From assembly GCA_030549495.1 (NCBI GenBank), contig JAUIRK010001055.1, positions 929,001-993,000 of the forward strand: DNA of 64,000 nucleotides, written 5' to 3'. Under the pieces are notes generated by a model. That model had not been told where the DNA came from and did not search any database. It saw nothing but the letters and a program-made list of their open reading frames with translations. Shown piece by piece: positions 46,469-57,190 of the stretch. The DNA is from Nectonema munidae (Eukaryota > Nematomorpha > Nectonematoida > Nectonematidae). Numbering within the stretch: position 1 is the first letter of the stretch; each line of letters starts with the position of its first letter. A program made the translations under genes and the position numbers.

Positions 46469-46840
46469 GAGAAGATCTTAAGATTGGCATTATTGCATTT
46501 TGCTTTTCTGAGCATCGTTGACATTCGTAGCTGTCGTGGTGCTTCATCGGGCAATTTCGCTAAATTTCCCCAACATTTCCTTATTTCTTGTATAGACAAC
46601 TTAAGCAACTTTATTGGTATATAAGTGCCTGCAAAATGTAGTGAATTCTTAAATTATATTTATAATCGTTTTTTACATATAAGCATATGTAAAAATTTTG
46701 TATTTTTTGACCAAATATCTGTTTAAAAAGTAAAAATATACCTTTATTCTCCAACTTGAAAACAATAATAACCAAAACAAAATGGATAAATTTGAAAATT
46801 CACACCTGTATTTGGACATTTGGGACAATGCACAGAAGGT
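46469..46840 (-). CDS. candidate two-exon coding region, unidentified
   Basis: Minus strand: exon 46806-46840 (start uncertain) encodes PSVHCPKCPNT and ends ACAG|GTGTGA. After a 177-nt intron, exon 46469-46628 begins after ACATTTTGCAG and encodes TYIPIKLLKLSIQEIRKCWG, NLAKLPDEAPRQLRMSTMLR, KAKCNNANLKIFS, ending at GTATGC. The junction is in phase (G|GC). The CxxC and the helical basic part suggest a zinc-binding protein, but I recognise no family. It lies inside the candidate element above, so it may be transposon-derived. Confidence 0.35.
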
Positions 46841-47619
46841 CTTGATTCAATTTAATTCTAAGTTAAAAATTTTAGTTTTCAAGCGTTGACTGACAAAATC
46901 AAACGAAAGTTGATATGACCATGTTTTTTAAAGTTTTTCTAGTGTATTTTTAGCGCTTTATTTTACCCAACTAAATATGCAATATGCGCTAAGAAACATC
47001 CATTTTACAATTGAGAACCGCTGGCCTCCTACTGTAAACACACGTGGTTAATCCACTAACGTGGATAATCGGCATTAAAATTTTACGCTATTTTTTCAGT
47101 AGCATGCGAGTATGTGGATAATTCGCCCCGTATAACCTTAGAAACATTGAGATAAATAGATGATAATTCATTATGTGATGCTAATATTATACGTTTAATA
47201 TAATTATAAAAATGGAAAAATAGTTTTCCTATAAGCTCATGTTATATTATACGCGTTTTGCTTATGTTCGTTCACACACATTTCTATTTCAACTTTTTTT
47301 CTTGTCTTGTTTACGTAGATATCCAGTACCTCCCTTAATTCTGGCAAAAAGAGGGGATTAAACGCGAGTGTTTACGGTATTTGTTTTTTGACCAGAAGTA
47401 AATAATGATTTAAACTAGGCACTACAAAATGTTGTTGCTTTGACGAATAAAGGTGATTTATAGATTCAAACTACAAATATCTTATGAAATATAGCATTCA
47501 TCCTCCTAGAGGGATGAGGTTCTCCTAAAATTTTTAAGAGTTATAGCTAGATTATTTTGGGATAAGTGACATTTCATTTCCCATCCAATGCTGACGAAAC
47601 GATTTGACGAGGTTGCAAT

Positions 47620-48262
47620 TATCTGCTTAAGATCGTTTTGCAAAAGCTTGCACTCTCATTGTTGATCTGAAGAATAACAAAATAGGATTTTTGGCAGTGA
47701 ATACAAAGCTTGATATTTTTCAAGATTGTAGAAGTATCCTTTGACGGGTTTTAGAACAAAGAGAAAATGATCCTTTAAAATTTGGAGTGATGTGGGTATT
47801 AATGTTTGTTAGGGATAGGACAACAGATGTGTTTTCATTATTATTTCAACCACTTATTCAGATAAAACTTTAAAACAGGCTCTCAGATATTCTAGCCAAT
47901 AAAAAATTAGTATAGCGCAGGCGAATAGATTTTTTATTTGCAAAAAAGAGATGAGAGACTTTGATCTTATGAATCAAAATATTTCTTTCAATAGGAGATA
48001 AAAAACTTTTAGTACATGATTAGGCATCTTGTTGACAATAACTCATTTTGGAGAAAATTTCAGACTGTCTCCTAACGATAAAATTGACCAGCTTCGTATT
48101 AGAAGGAGTTTCGTTGACTTGCTCCTCAATAACTATGGTAAATTTTCACAAGCAGTTAATCCTGACAAAAACATTATATATGATTCGATCACACATTTTG
48201 CTTTGAGATTGAAGGATAAAAGAGAAAAAATGAGAGTATTCTCGTGCGAGAGGATTTATTGA
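47620..48262 (+). other. decayed coding-like region, unassigned
   Basis: Protein-like frames follow one another on the plus strand: AKACTLIVDLKNNKIGFLAV (47645), GVMWVLMFVRDRTTDVFSLL (47790) and LRIRRSFVDLLLNNYGKFSQ, then AVNPDKNIIYDSITHFALRL (48085-48230). Stops intervene. The family is not recognised. Confidence 0.3.
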
Positions 48263-48494
48263 ATTTCACAACAGCTTAAAAGTAAACTTTAGATTTGACG
48301 ACTCATAGCCTTTACTTTTTGTTAACTGTCTGTAGGTGTTATGCATAGTTTTTCTCTTATTAATCATACACATTTAAGTAATTTAAAAACACTTTGTATT
48401 TTATTATCTATATCGACTAATATACCTTCCTGCCTTTTAAAAAACTTTAGCTCTCTTTATTTTTAAAGAAATCTTTCAAAGCATTTGTAATTTT

Positions 48495-48647
48495 TCACAA
48501 TTGACGTCAACTAAAACGGGGGGGGGGGGTGAGGAGTATCCAAAGTTGACATAAGTCTATTTTGTTAAGTGACGATATATCTAAACGTTGACAAGAGAGG
48601 GGGAGGGGTTTGAAATTTATCAAAAAAAAGGTTGACGTCAATTGTGA
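48495..48647. mobile_element. small MITE with TGACGTCA-bearing inverted repeats
   Basis: TCACAATTGACGTCAAC at 48495-48511 and its exact reverse complement at 48631-48647 bound 119 bp of mostly G/A-rich sequence with two poly-G runs. A related solo end lies near 20190. Confidence 0.75.
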
Positions 48648-49284
48648 ACGACCCCCTTATATATGCTAGATATCAGGTGAAACAAATAGTAGTAATCTAA
48701 TTTTATTCTCAAAAATTGTAATAATACATATGTGAAAAAATTCCACTATCATAATATCGAAAAAATGTACGCGTCAAATAAACATTCTAATAAAAAGTTC
48801 TTTTTTATTTATATTCAAAAAACGTTGCTTTTTTCATGGTTAGTCAAAAATGTCGGTATCGGTTCGCATTCGTCGTCATGGCCAGCTCGTGATATATGAT
48901 ACGGCTATTTTCATAATGTTGAGATACTTCTTCTAGCTAACTTTAATGGAAATAATGGAGTTTTTTTATCAAGTATAATATTTTTATTGTGATTGAAATT
49001 TGTTCTCTCATCTGATGAGCTTGCAGATGCCAGTTTTGCCCTGATCTGGTCACGGTTCTAAGTTTAACTTAGTTTAAAACCGTTTTACTAGTTTAATTTT
49101 ATTTTAACAAACAGCTTTCATTATCTTTCAACCCTAGAAAACATACAGATACATTTGACATTATATTTTTTGTATGATTTAATTCTCTAATAAAAATAGG
49201 AAATTGATTGCATTAAATTTCGCTGAATAGATTCAATGAGATGTCACAAGGTATATCCATGGATTTTCGACACGCAAAAACCAA

Positions 49285-49465
49285 AATTCCCTACCAACTA
49301 CTCGCTGATAGCAAGGATACTTTTATTCGTTTCCGCATATTCTATGGTAGAAAGTGTGTTTAGTGATGTAAGTAAAATTTTAATTATTCAGCCAAACGTA
49401 TAAAAGATAAATGCGGAGATGGCGATATTAGATTTTATTTCACACCTAACATCAAAATTTTGAGA
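49285..49465 (+). pseudogene. hAT dimerisation-domain fragment
   Basis: The frame reads YSLIARILLFVSAYSMVESV, then FSDVSKIL, matching the C-terminal LAxxxLxIPATSxxxERVFS pattern of hAT transposases. No other part of the gene is nearby. Confidence 0.5.
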
Positions 49466-49920
49466 ATAAACACCAAACATGACATTCACAAGGAAAGAAG
49501 GATGAAAATTTTCCATAAAAGCTATTCCATTTTGCCATTATATTTAATTTTTCTATCTTTTTTTTCATTGTGAAAAAAATCATATTTCATTAGATTATAT
49601 TTTTACAAGTAAGAGACGTTTCTTTGAAATAATGTCGTATAATGAAAAGTTGAGTAAAAAAAAGTTTTAAAAACTCTGAATTATAGGGAAAAAACGTAGT
49701 TATTACTTTATATGGTTGCGGCTATCACATTTTTCAGTGTATGCAACATGACTGCTGTGAATAAAATTGCAATGTTCATAGTAGTTAGAATAACATGAAC
49801 GTTAAAAGTACTCATAACTTATAAAGTTTCAATGATTTTGTCTTCAGAATCAGGACTAAATCATTAAAATCAGGTAAATAGATAGCGATAGCTTGGCAAA
49901 GCTTTGGAGGCATTTTATAT

Positions 49921-50370
49921 GCTTTAGAAGCAAAAGCCACTATATATACGTAAATGTAAAAATTTTTATGCGCTTATAACTTTTTTTCGACAAAATGTAA
50001 ACTCACCAAGCTTTGCATAACTGTTAATATCAACCAAGAAAACCTTGTTTCAAAATTTCATAAAAAATGAACTAAATTTGAAAAAGTTATTAAACATCTA
50101 ATTTTTAGAAAAAAAAATGATCTATGTAGTACATATATAGAATTTTTTGAGGGTACCACTTTTTTAGGTGGTCATTTGCAAAAAAAACAATAAAATAACA
50201 TTTTTAAAATTTTACATAGATAGGTTACTATAGTTATGTATATTGAATATCTCCAAATTTGTGGGAACATTTTTTTAGTTTTCGAGTAATTAACGTAAAA
50301 CAAAAGATTATACTCATCAGGTCTATATACAAAATTTCACTACTCATCATAACTTTTTGCACTTTTAGAT
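49921..50370 (+). repeat. dispersed two-part repeat, copy 2
   Basis: Matches the reverse complement of 12930-13984 in two blocks (49921-50130 and about 50205-50370), without the 525-bp middle of copy 1. Confidence 0.7.
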
Positions 50371-50374
50371 CCTT

Positions 50375-51350
50375 TAGCTATATGCTATACCGTTATCAAA
50401 GAAGCGCTTAGCTCTTACCATAATAAGTATACACCACACATAAACATACCAGCGAAAAATAGTGACCAGTTACAAAAAGGACAGTTGCACGCAACAGTCT
50501 TTGGTCTATAACGAGTTCTATATACTATTAAATTTTATAAGTTTTTTATTTATAACTTTTTTTTGTTTCTTAACCGTTTTAGACAAGTGACATGTCAAAT
50601 TAAAGCTCTAACTAAGCTTATTAATATTACTTAGAATATAACCTAAATTCTCATGAAACTTGACATTTTAAACTTGATTCAACTGTATCACATTAATATA
50701 AACTCTAAAAAATAACTTTGAAATTTAAATTATTGTTTTGAATAAGTTTAAATTTAAAAAATTTTAAGCTTTGTGCAACAAGTTTAGCTTTTTGAGTTCA
50801 TAATTTTTTCTTTTTCTTAGCTTTATTTCTCAAGGAAACCTCAAAATGAAGCTCAATTTATACTTTTCAATTGTACTTAGATTGCAAATTTAACTTTGAA
50901 GAGAATTTAAAATAGTCTTTTCGAAGGCAGTATATAGTTTGATTAATTAGGTATCATGAAAAGTTCCATTTTGGAGAATAAAGTTACACAATACTTTTAA
51001 TTTTGTTTTGAATGACATTTTTACAAAATATCAAATCTTTATAGGTTATGATATTTATATACATAACCAACCACATATGGAGACATTTTTATCTATGCTC
51101 CCATTTGTGTGTTTAAAGTAGATGATATTAATTTTAAGGAGGCATACTCTAGTAGAGGTAGTTATCATTTGTGTGTTTAGAAGAGTTTATATTAATTTGA
51201 AGGAATATATATATATATATCTACTTTTGTGAAATTATTTATGCATTTTTTATCATGGGTGAAAAAAAAAATAATTATTAGTTGTACGACTTACTTAAAA
51301 AAGTGTCATTTATTTTTTGTTGCATTTGTGAAGAGTAAAACAAATCTCAG
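50375..51350. other. AT-rich sequence with a short tandem duplication
   Basis: CATTTGTGTGTTTA begins two related 45-bp copies at about 51102 and 51168. A (AT)n run is at 51208-51221. No gene was seen. Confidence 0.5.
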
Positions 51351-51356
51351 ACTAGA

Positions 51357-51422
51357 TTGAATAAATAATTGAATATTTTTGCTCTCAAAGTTTGACCAAG
51401 GTATATTAAAAATAAAGATTTA
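51357..51422 (+). repeat. short dispersed repeat, 3' side of zinc-finger exon
   Basis: TTTGCTCTCAAAGTTTGACC and flanking AT-rich bases match 54049-54110 in the same orientation. A minus-strand AATAAA (51419-51424) within it could serve as the polyadenylation signal of the zinc-finger gene. Confidence 0.6.
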
Positions 51423-51694
51423 TTTTGCATTTTAAAAAATGTAAGTTGAAAATTTCAAAACATTGTATAACAAAAGAAATGTCAAAAAAAGAATCAAAAA
51501 TACGAATGTAAACTGTTGCAATACTTTGATAATAACAGTAAAGGATGAATTTGAAGCTTCCTTGACAATATATTATATAATATAAATAAAATGAAAACAA
51601 TTAAATAATAGGGAAGGTCGTGGAGATGAGCATTTTGGAATAGTTTGGAATTTAAAAATAAATAATAAGAACAGAGCGATTTTGGGGAAAGGCA

Positions 51695-53431
51695 TCATTC
51701 AGAAATTTCTAAAACTTTGGGTGCGTTTGCAGAACTAACATTAATGATTTCTTTGAGGGCGGTTGAATTATTAACTCCAAATAAGCTTTGTAAACCGCAC
51801 ATGCTTTTTTCTTCAGCTAAATCCTTGCTTGCTTCGTTATTACGATTTTCATCATCTAAGTTTGTGCTTCCATCAACTTCATTTTTTATATGGCTTTTAA
51901 TGTGTTTCTGCAACGACTCTTCTAGGTGGAATTTACAATCACAGATTTTGCAATTAAATGATTCTTCGCTATGAACACTGATGTGTGTTTCATACTCGGA
52001 AAGGGATAAAAACTTTAATGGACAAAGGGAACATTTTTTAATACTTTTGTCATCGTTATTATCAACTCCATTCACAAGTTCCTCCTCTGCCCCTCTGTAT
52101 TTTTCTTCTTTATCGTCTGTCGTATCAGGAGGTTGTTTTTTGATTAATGTAGGTAGTATATCTTTTATTCTGGCGTATTTTTCAGGGTGAGATTTTTCCA
52201 TGTGATTCATACAAAGTTGTTTGCTTTCATAAGAACTCTTGCATAAATGACAAGAATATAAGAGGATGGATTTATTTTTTTCATGTAGCTTTTTACCTTG
52301 TTCACACTTATCTTCACCTGAATCATGACATGTTTTTAGCAGCTTGTCAAGCTGATCTGCGTTTTGGCAAGGCGAATCTTGCTTGCGCTTGTTTCCACCA
52401 TTAATGGCGCTTTGTTCAAGTAAGAGATCTGGACTCATTTTCACGCTCGCCCAGGCTGCTTTTCTTTCAGTATCATTAAATTTATGTTTGCGCATCATAT
52501 GTCGGTTGCAATTGGATCGCGTTGAAAACGTCAGTCTGCAAACAGGACAGATATGCGGCTTAGCGCCACTATGCGTCATTATGTGTCTTTCCAAAGAACT
52601 GATCCATGGAAAAACTCTCGGGCAGTAAGGACAAAAGACTCTTCTTGGCGAACTTCTGTAGGAGTTGGCCCATTTGTCATGCATTGAATAAGTGTCTATA
52701 TTCTCTAGTGTGTTATTGTCAAGGAGGTAGCCAATGGCATTTTGGAAAAAAGGCCCACTATCTGTAGTTTGTTTGGGCGTATCTTTAAAATCCTTCTGAT
52801 TAGATTCCTTATTTATGCTACTCTCGTCAGTATCAAGATGAACACGAACTACATCATCTGCACATTCGTAATCACTGTTCGAAGTTGTTTTATTCCATCT
52901 CCGTGCTTCTTCCTTTTCATCGATTTGAAGGGATGAAGTGGAATCTGTTTGAGATTCTTCTTCAAGTTCATTATCTGCCTCCATCTGGTTTTCATTTTTT
53001 TCATCAAATTTCTGAGAATTGTCATAACCTGGAAACAATTGAGATATAGTAGTGGGAGCAGAATCATCGCAATCATCATCATTATTTTTATCAAAGTCAT
53101 GTGCTATGTCTTGCTCATTTTTGTAATGAGTTATTCTAACATGTCTATTAAGATTACCTCTAGACGAGTAATAGCTATTGCAGTATTGGCACAGATGCTT
53201 CTTTCCTCGACTTTCCAAATGATTTTTTAATTTTTCTGTAATGCTATTGATATTATTCTCTTTACTTCGGAGAGTTTCGTCTATTTTCGTTTTGTGATCA
53301 AAAAGCGGAGTGTAGGAAACATCATTATAAATTTTATGATCATTATCTTCATTTGAAAGTTGTTGTAACAGAGAGGATCTATTTTCTTCTAAATCTTTAC
53401 TATCTTTCATTGTTTTGATGATATTTTCAAC
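51695..53431 (-). CDS. RREB1: RREB1/Hindsight-like zinc-finger protein, large 3' exon
   Basis: A single open exon of about 578 codons follows acceptor CTTGTTTTAAG. It holds six C2H2 fingers. Counting from the internal Met at 53410, C/H positions are 74-95, 260-280, 288-309, 387-408, 460-480 and 487-507. Fingers 2-3 read CPYCPRVFPWISSLERH and CPVCRLTFSTRSNCNRHMMR, nearly the same as the diagnostic CPHCPRVFPWASSLQRH pair of human RREB1 and fly Hindsight, nuclear transcription factors acting in epithelial and Ras-linked programmes. Long acidic, Asn/Asp-rich linkers separate the fingers. The C terminus (about 65 residues after finger 6) has no finger. The nearest minus-strand AATAAA is at 51419-51424. 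The exon is intact. Confidence 0.88.
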   Translation of the reverse strand, partial: VENIIKTMKDSKDLEENRSSLLQQLSNEDNDHKIYNDVSYTPLFDHKTKIDETLRSKENNINSITEKLKNHLESRGKKHLCQYCNSYYSSRGNLNRHVRITHYKNEQDIAHDFDKNNDDDCDDSAPTTISQLFPGYDNSQKFDEKNENQMEADNELEEESQTDSTSSLQIDEKEEARRWNKTTSNSDYECADDVVRVHLDTDESSINKESNQKDFKDTPKQTTDSGPFFQNAIGYLLDNNTLENIDTYSMHDKWANSYRSSPRRVFCPYCPRVFPWISSLERHIMTHSGAKPHICPVCRLTFSTRSNCNRHMMRKHKFNDTERKAAWASVKMSPDLLLEQSAINGGNKRKQDSPCQNADQLDKLLKTCHDSGEDKCEQGKKLHEKNKSILLYSCHLCKSSYESKQLCMNHMEKSHPEKYARIKDILPTLIKKQPPDTTDDKEEKYRGAEEELVNGVDNNDDKSIKKCSLCPLKFLSLSEYETHISVHSEESFNCKICDCKFHLEESLQKHIKSHIKNEVDGSTNLDDENRNNEASKDLAEEKSMCGLQSLFGVNNSTALKEIINVSSANAPKVLEISE

Positions 53432-53487
53432 CTTAAAACAAGTTTATTATTTAAATAGAAGTCTTTTATACATGTAAAAAATCATAC

Positions 53488-53605
53488 GTTTGGATGAGTG
53501 TAGACGATATGCCTGATAACCGGATCCTGCTTCTCATTTGAGTAGAAACAAAGATAACACCAATATTCGCCATTTTTTATTGAGCTTAAGTTGTCTAATT
53601 TTTTC
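53488..53605 (-). CDS. RREB1: RREB1/Hindsight-like gene, internal exon
   Basis: It runs from acceptor TTTTTAATAG to donor AAC|GTATGA. It encodes KKLDNLSSIKNGEYWCYLCF, then YSNEKQDPVIRHIVYTHPN, a complete C2H2-type finger (CxxC, HxxxxH). The first base completes the AG left by exon 56542-56658 and the exon ends in phase 0, matching the large 3' exon after a 56-nt intron. Confidence 0.8.
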
Positions 53606-54048
53606 CTATTAAAAAGTTAATTTCAATTTTAATTCTAAAGGAAGCAGATGTATACAACTAAGCAAAATATATATTTAGTTTCCGTGATTTTTATAACATT
53701 CTCTTTTCTTTGATATTTAATAAAACTTCTGTGTTACTCAAACTAACTACTGAATAGTTTACGCTATAAGTACAAACAATTGATAACTAAGATAATTCTT
53801 TGAGCAACAATTGCATTAAAAGTCATTTAACTCCATTTCGACAATAGCAGCAGATAAATCAGCAAAACTCATGCAGACAACATTAGAAACTATCAAAAGA
53901 GTAGCAATAAATAAGACAAAAATAGCATACTCTGAAATGAACTCACAAAACTACTCTTGGACTTAAGAGGATATATTGCATAAGGTAAAATTTTTGAATA
54001 TATATGTATAATGGTTTTCAACATAAATCTCCTCTTCAAAAATCGTCC

Positions 54049-54110
54049 CTTAAATAATTGAACATTTTTCACTCTCAAAGTTTGACCAAAATATATTCAA
54101 AATAAATTTA
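54049..54110 (+). repeat. short dispersed repeat, second copy
   Basis: Matches 51357-51422 in the same orientation and abuts the MITE starting at 54111. The two copies bracket the last two RREB1-like exons. Confidence 0.6.
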
Positions 54111-54757
54111 TCGTTGCAGGAGTGGATCTAGAAATTGGCATTAGGGGGCGGGCGGATTTTACTAAACTAGAACTCAAATTTAGAGCATATAAATTTAAGA
54201 TTTATCAAAATTTTTAAGCCATTTTTATCTTATTTTGGGTAATAGTTTAATAAAAAGCGAAAATTGTTTTTTATCATAAAACTTAGAGTATCATAATAAT
54301 ATATCAAAAAATTATAAGTTTATTATAATAAAGTAACTAGATTGAGTCTCATCCGTCCAGGACACTTTTTAGCATACATATGAATAATGGTGTCAATATC
54401 CAATCGAATATCTGTGAACAAAAAGAAGAATGATAGCATTAAAAAGATCCTCATTCATTGAACTGCGAAGTGAATTGATGTGGTAAAACTTGTTGTGTTT
54501 AAATAATAAATTTTCAAAAAAAAATAGGATAATATAAAGGTAATAAGTGTCGCACTTAACTACGATTGAAACATCAAAAACTTTTTAGGGCTTCGTACTT
54601 TAAAGAAAGATTGAATCTAAAAAATGAGTTGCAGAAATATTTGAGTTCTACGAAAAGAATTAGATCAAGAAAAATTTTCAAGCAATTGGCAATGCAATTG
54701 GGGGGGGGGGGGGGGGGCGTACGCCGGTTCTTCCCCCTTTAAATCCACCAGTGCGTT
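54111..54757 (+). mobile_element. MITE-like repeat, copy 2
   Basis: The left end (CAGGAGTGGATCTAGAAATT) and the reverse complement of the right end (CACTGGTGGATTTAAAGG) form short inverted repeats. An internal poly-G run of about 18 is at 54701-54718. Reverse-complement match to 1-490. It sits in an intron of the RREB1-like gene. Confidence 0.65.
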
Positions 54758-55139
54758 GATATTCATAAAGGAAATATGATCCATAATATAACAAAATATT
54801 CATAAGCAAATTTTCAAAAAAATTATTTACCGTATTTGTCGGGCTATAGGTCAAGGTATCTATTTTATACAATACAGACAAAATGGCCATGGAAAAGTTT
54901 AGTTCTGATGATAAATCGAAGTTCACAAATACACTTCTTTCTTGTGAATGAAGATTATGTTGCATTAGAAATTTGAAGAATTGGGTTAAATTTTACGCAG
55001 ACAAAAATTCAATTAGTAAACATAAAAATATAAAGAAAAGTTCACTTAAATAATTTCAAAGTTTCAAAAATATTTTAGTTTGAAAATGGAAATTTTCAAA
55101 GTCCTACCATATTTGTTAAAAGTTGACAGTTATTCAATT

Positions 55140-55640
55140 TTAAACACAATCGATGTTGACTCGTTCTTTATCTGAATCAAATCTACCAAATTCTGAATTT
55201 TCAATGTCGCTGTGGAAGAGAGCTGCAATAGCGAGTGACAGTTCTGGGATATCTGAGTCTTTTCTATCTTCATATCGTTCTTGAAGATGAATGAAGTCTG
55301 CTCTAATACTCTCAGAGATGCGATCCCATGCCTTTTTTCAGTCATTGAACAACGTTTTGATGAGATACACGGCGCATGTTTTTGTGAAGCTTTTCTCTCC
55401 ATGTTTCATCCATTGTTCCTAGAGCTTACGCATTTCACACATAAAGGATGCGTTGACTGAAATGTGGTTGTACACGTTTAGTAAGTCTGCTAGATATCAC
55501 AGCTGAAACAGATTTGCGGGATTTGATGGCGTGTTTGGTTATTTCTCTGTTGTGCACCCTCTGGAATTAAAGTTATTAGTAGCCTTTTATTGTGTCGAAG
55601 GAGTCCAACGTCTCCTTACATGGAAAACCATATGTTAATT
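55140..55640 (-). pseudogene. pogo-like transposase C-terminal fragment
   Basis: Minus-strand frames give EQWMKHGEKSFTKT, then KKAWDRISESIRADFIHLQE and RYEDRKDSDIPELSLAIAAL, resembling the WIxxAWxxIpxxxIxxSF region of pogo/jerky-type DDE proteins. It is higher in GC than its flanks and has frame changes. The N-terminal half is not recognised. Confidence 0.4.
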
Positions 55641-55799
55641 GCATCGTTCTCATCCATCTAACCCTTTCTATCCTTTGTAGACCACCTTGTTGCAATTTAT
55701 CTATTGGCAATCTTCTTCTTGAATACAATCATTGGAGGCAGCTTCTGAAAGTTTGCTGTGGAGGAATGTATTACAGTTGACTTGACTTCTCATGACCAG

Positions 55800-56540
55800 T
55801 AGTGTTAATGTTGAATCTTCCTTCCTCGTTACATGTTTCCTATTAAAAAGTGCTACCAAACTCAACAGATTTTCTTCAAAACATTCTCTCCCCTACTTAT
55901 ATTTAACTTTTGGAAAAGATTTTATACTCCAAAAGTAGTTAAATCAATAAAATTTTTTATCTTAGTTAGCTGTAGATTTTTAAGTAATCCTTGTTCTTTG
56001 TCTCATAACTAGATTTTTGACTCTAATGAGAAGCAAGCAAGCTTCATCTCAATACATAATAGCTGCAACTATGAAGATCGGAGTATTTGCAAAGATTATG
56101 ATTATAAGAGATTCTCCAGTTCATCTCTTGATACTTTTATCAATAATTTATTTAGCATTATTCAAAAGGCAAAACGTTTATTTATGCACGTGATATGATA
56201 CTTTGTATCCCAAAATAAGGATGGGTCGGGGATGTCAATTACACGGGTGTTTTAATTTTCGTCTGCCTAAACTTCTTTGTTAGTGATTTTAGATTTTTTA
56301 AAAAAGCTTTATTGTTACGAATTTCACTCAATAATTCACCAAAATGCACATTATATAGAAGATTAAGTACTCTCATCAAACTCTTTTGATCAGTCTCAGA
56401 TAAAGTTATGTCTGAAAAATCCTTACAGAAGGCGAAGTCGAGGTTAGCAATTTTTTAAAAGAAAATCCACTTCGAGTCAGAAAATTGGGGTATATTCATA
56501 CTGCATCTTAAATTTTAGATTTATAAAATTTAAAAAATTA
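55800..56540. other. intron sequence
   Basis: AT-rich with no recognised feature. Part of the 2.9-kb intron between RREB1-like exons 56542 and 53605. Confidence 0.5.
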
Positions 56541-56541
56541 C

Positions 56542-56658
56542 CTTATATGACTATTTTTGTGATCTGACTTGGAGTTAATTTTTTTGCCATTTATATTTTC
56601 ACCATAATGTATCAAGGATTTTGTGACATCATTTCTAGAAGACTTGCCATGTTTTTTT
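56542..56658 (-). CDS. RREB1: RREB1/Hindsight-like gene, internal exon
   Basis: After acceptor TTTTACGCAG it encodes KKHGKSSRNDVTKSLIHYGE and a basic tail, ending AG|GTAATT. It supplies the second zinc-binding His of the finger begun in exon 58080-58259. Joined, they read SNCERHLKKKHGKSSRNDV, very close to human RREB1 (NCERHLRKKHLKATRKDI). Phase is exact (AA|A). Confidence 0.85.
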
Positions 56659-57019
56659 CTGCGTAAAATAAAAAACGTAAATATCCATTGTTCTTCAGAA
56701 GTTACACTTAAAACAAATCCTCAATTTAATCTCTCAAAAAATTTGGACTAGAGTGCGATACAAACATTTAATAATATGAAATTAGAATATTAAGAAAATT
56801 ATGATAATATTTAGATACATGAAGATACTGGCTTTTGGAAAAAATAGAACTTCTATTATTTTAATTATAAATTTAGCAAATTTCTCAACTTTATTAAAAA
56901 TGTTGTGAAAAATAGAGGATATCGTCAATAAATGGCTTAATGAATTTAAATACAACCTAGAACCATTAACATTTATTTCATTTCTTTTCAACAATAACTG
57001 TCCAAATTATACAAATAAA

Positions 57020-57190
57020 GTAGTACTCCCACTACCTCCAATCCACAGCGCCCTTCGGAGAAAAGTCACAAGAATTATAAAAGAACAAGCCCTTGCATAT
57101 TCCTTATTCAAGGAATGCCTGAAACAGATGTTATATAACAACTATCAAACTTTTCGTTCTCTTTACCACGCCAAAGTAACCACCACCCAC
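57020..57190 (+). other. unassigned open frame of higher GC
   Basis: LPLPPIHSALRRKVTRIIKE and then QALAYSLFKECLKQMLYNNY look protein-like on the strand opposite to the surrounding gene. There are no splice sites or homology to support it. It may be a transposon fragment. Confidence 0.25.

Larger units (their letters stand above)
46085..48915. mobile_element. candidate element with inverted palindromic ends
   Basis: The left block (GTATCACATATGATGAGCTG then GTCACCAACGA at 46093) and the reverse complement of the right block (CGTCGTCATGGCCAGCTCGT then GATATATGATAC, ending about 48905) match as inverted repeats of about 35 bp. The ends are related to the palindromes near the piggyBac-like element. 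The interior contains coding-like stretches on both strands that I cannot assign. Confidence 0.35.

Noticed and set aside
48510-48530. Poly-G runs at 48518, 54701 and 11220 (as C) as functional quadruplex elements
   Set aside because: They sit inside decayed elements or MITEs and are common assembly trouble spots. No positional pattern was seen.
53410-53431. Zinc-finger protein starting at the Met at 53410
   Set aside because: An acceptor lies just upstream in phase with exon 53488-53605, which encodes a complete finger, so this Met is probably internal.
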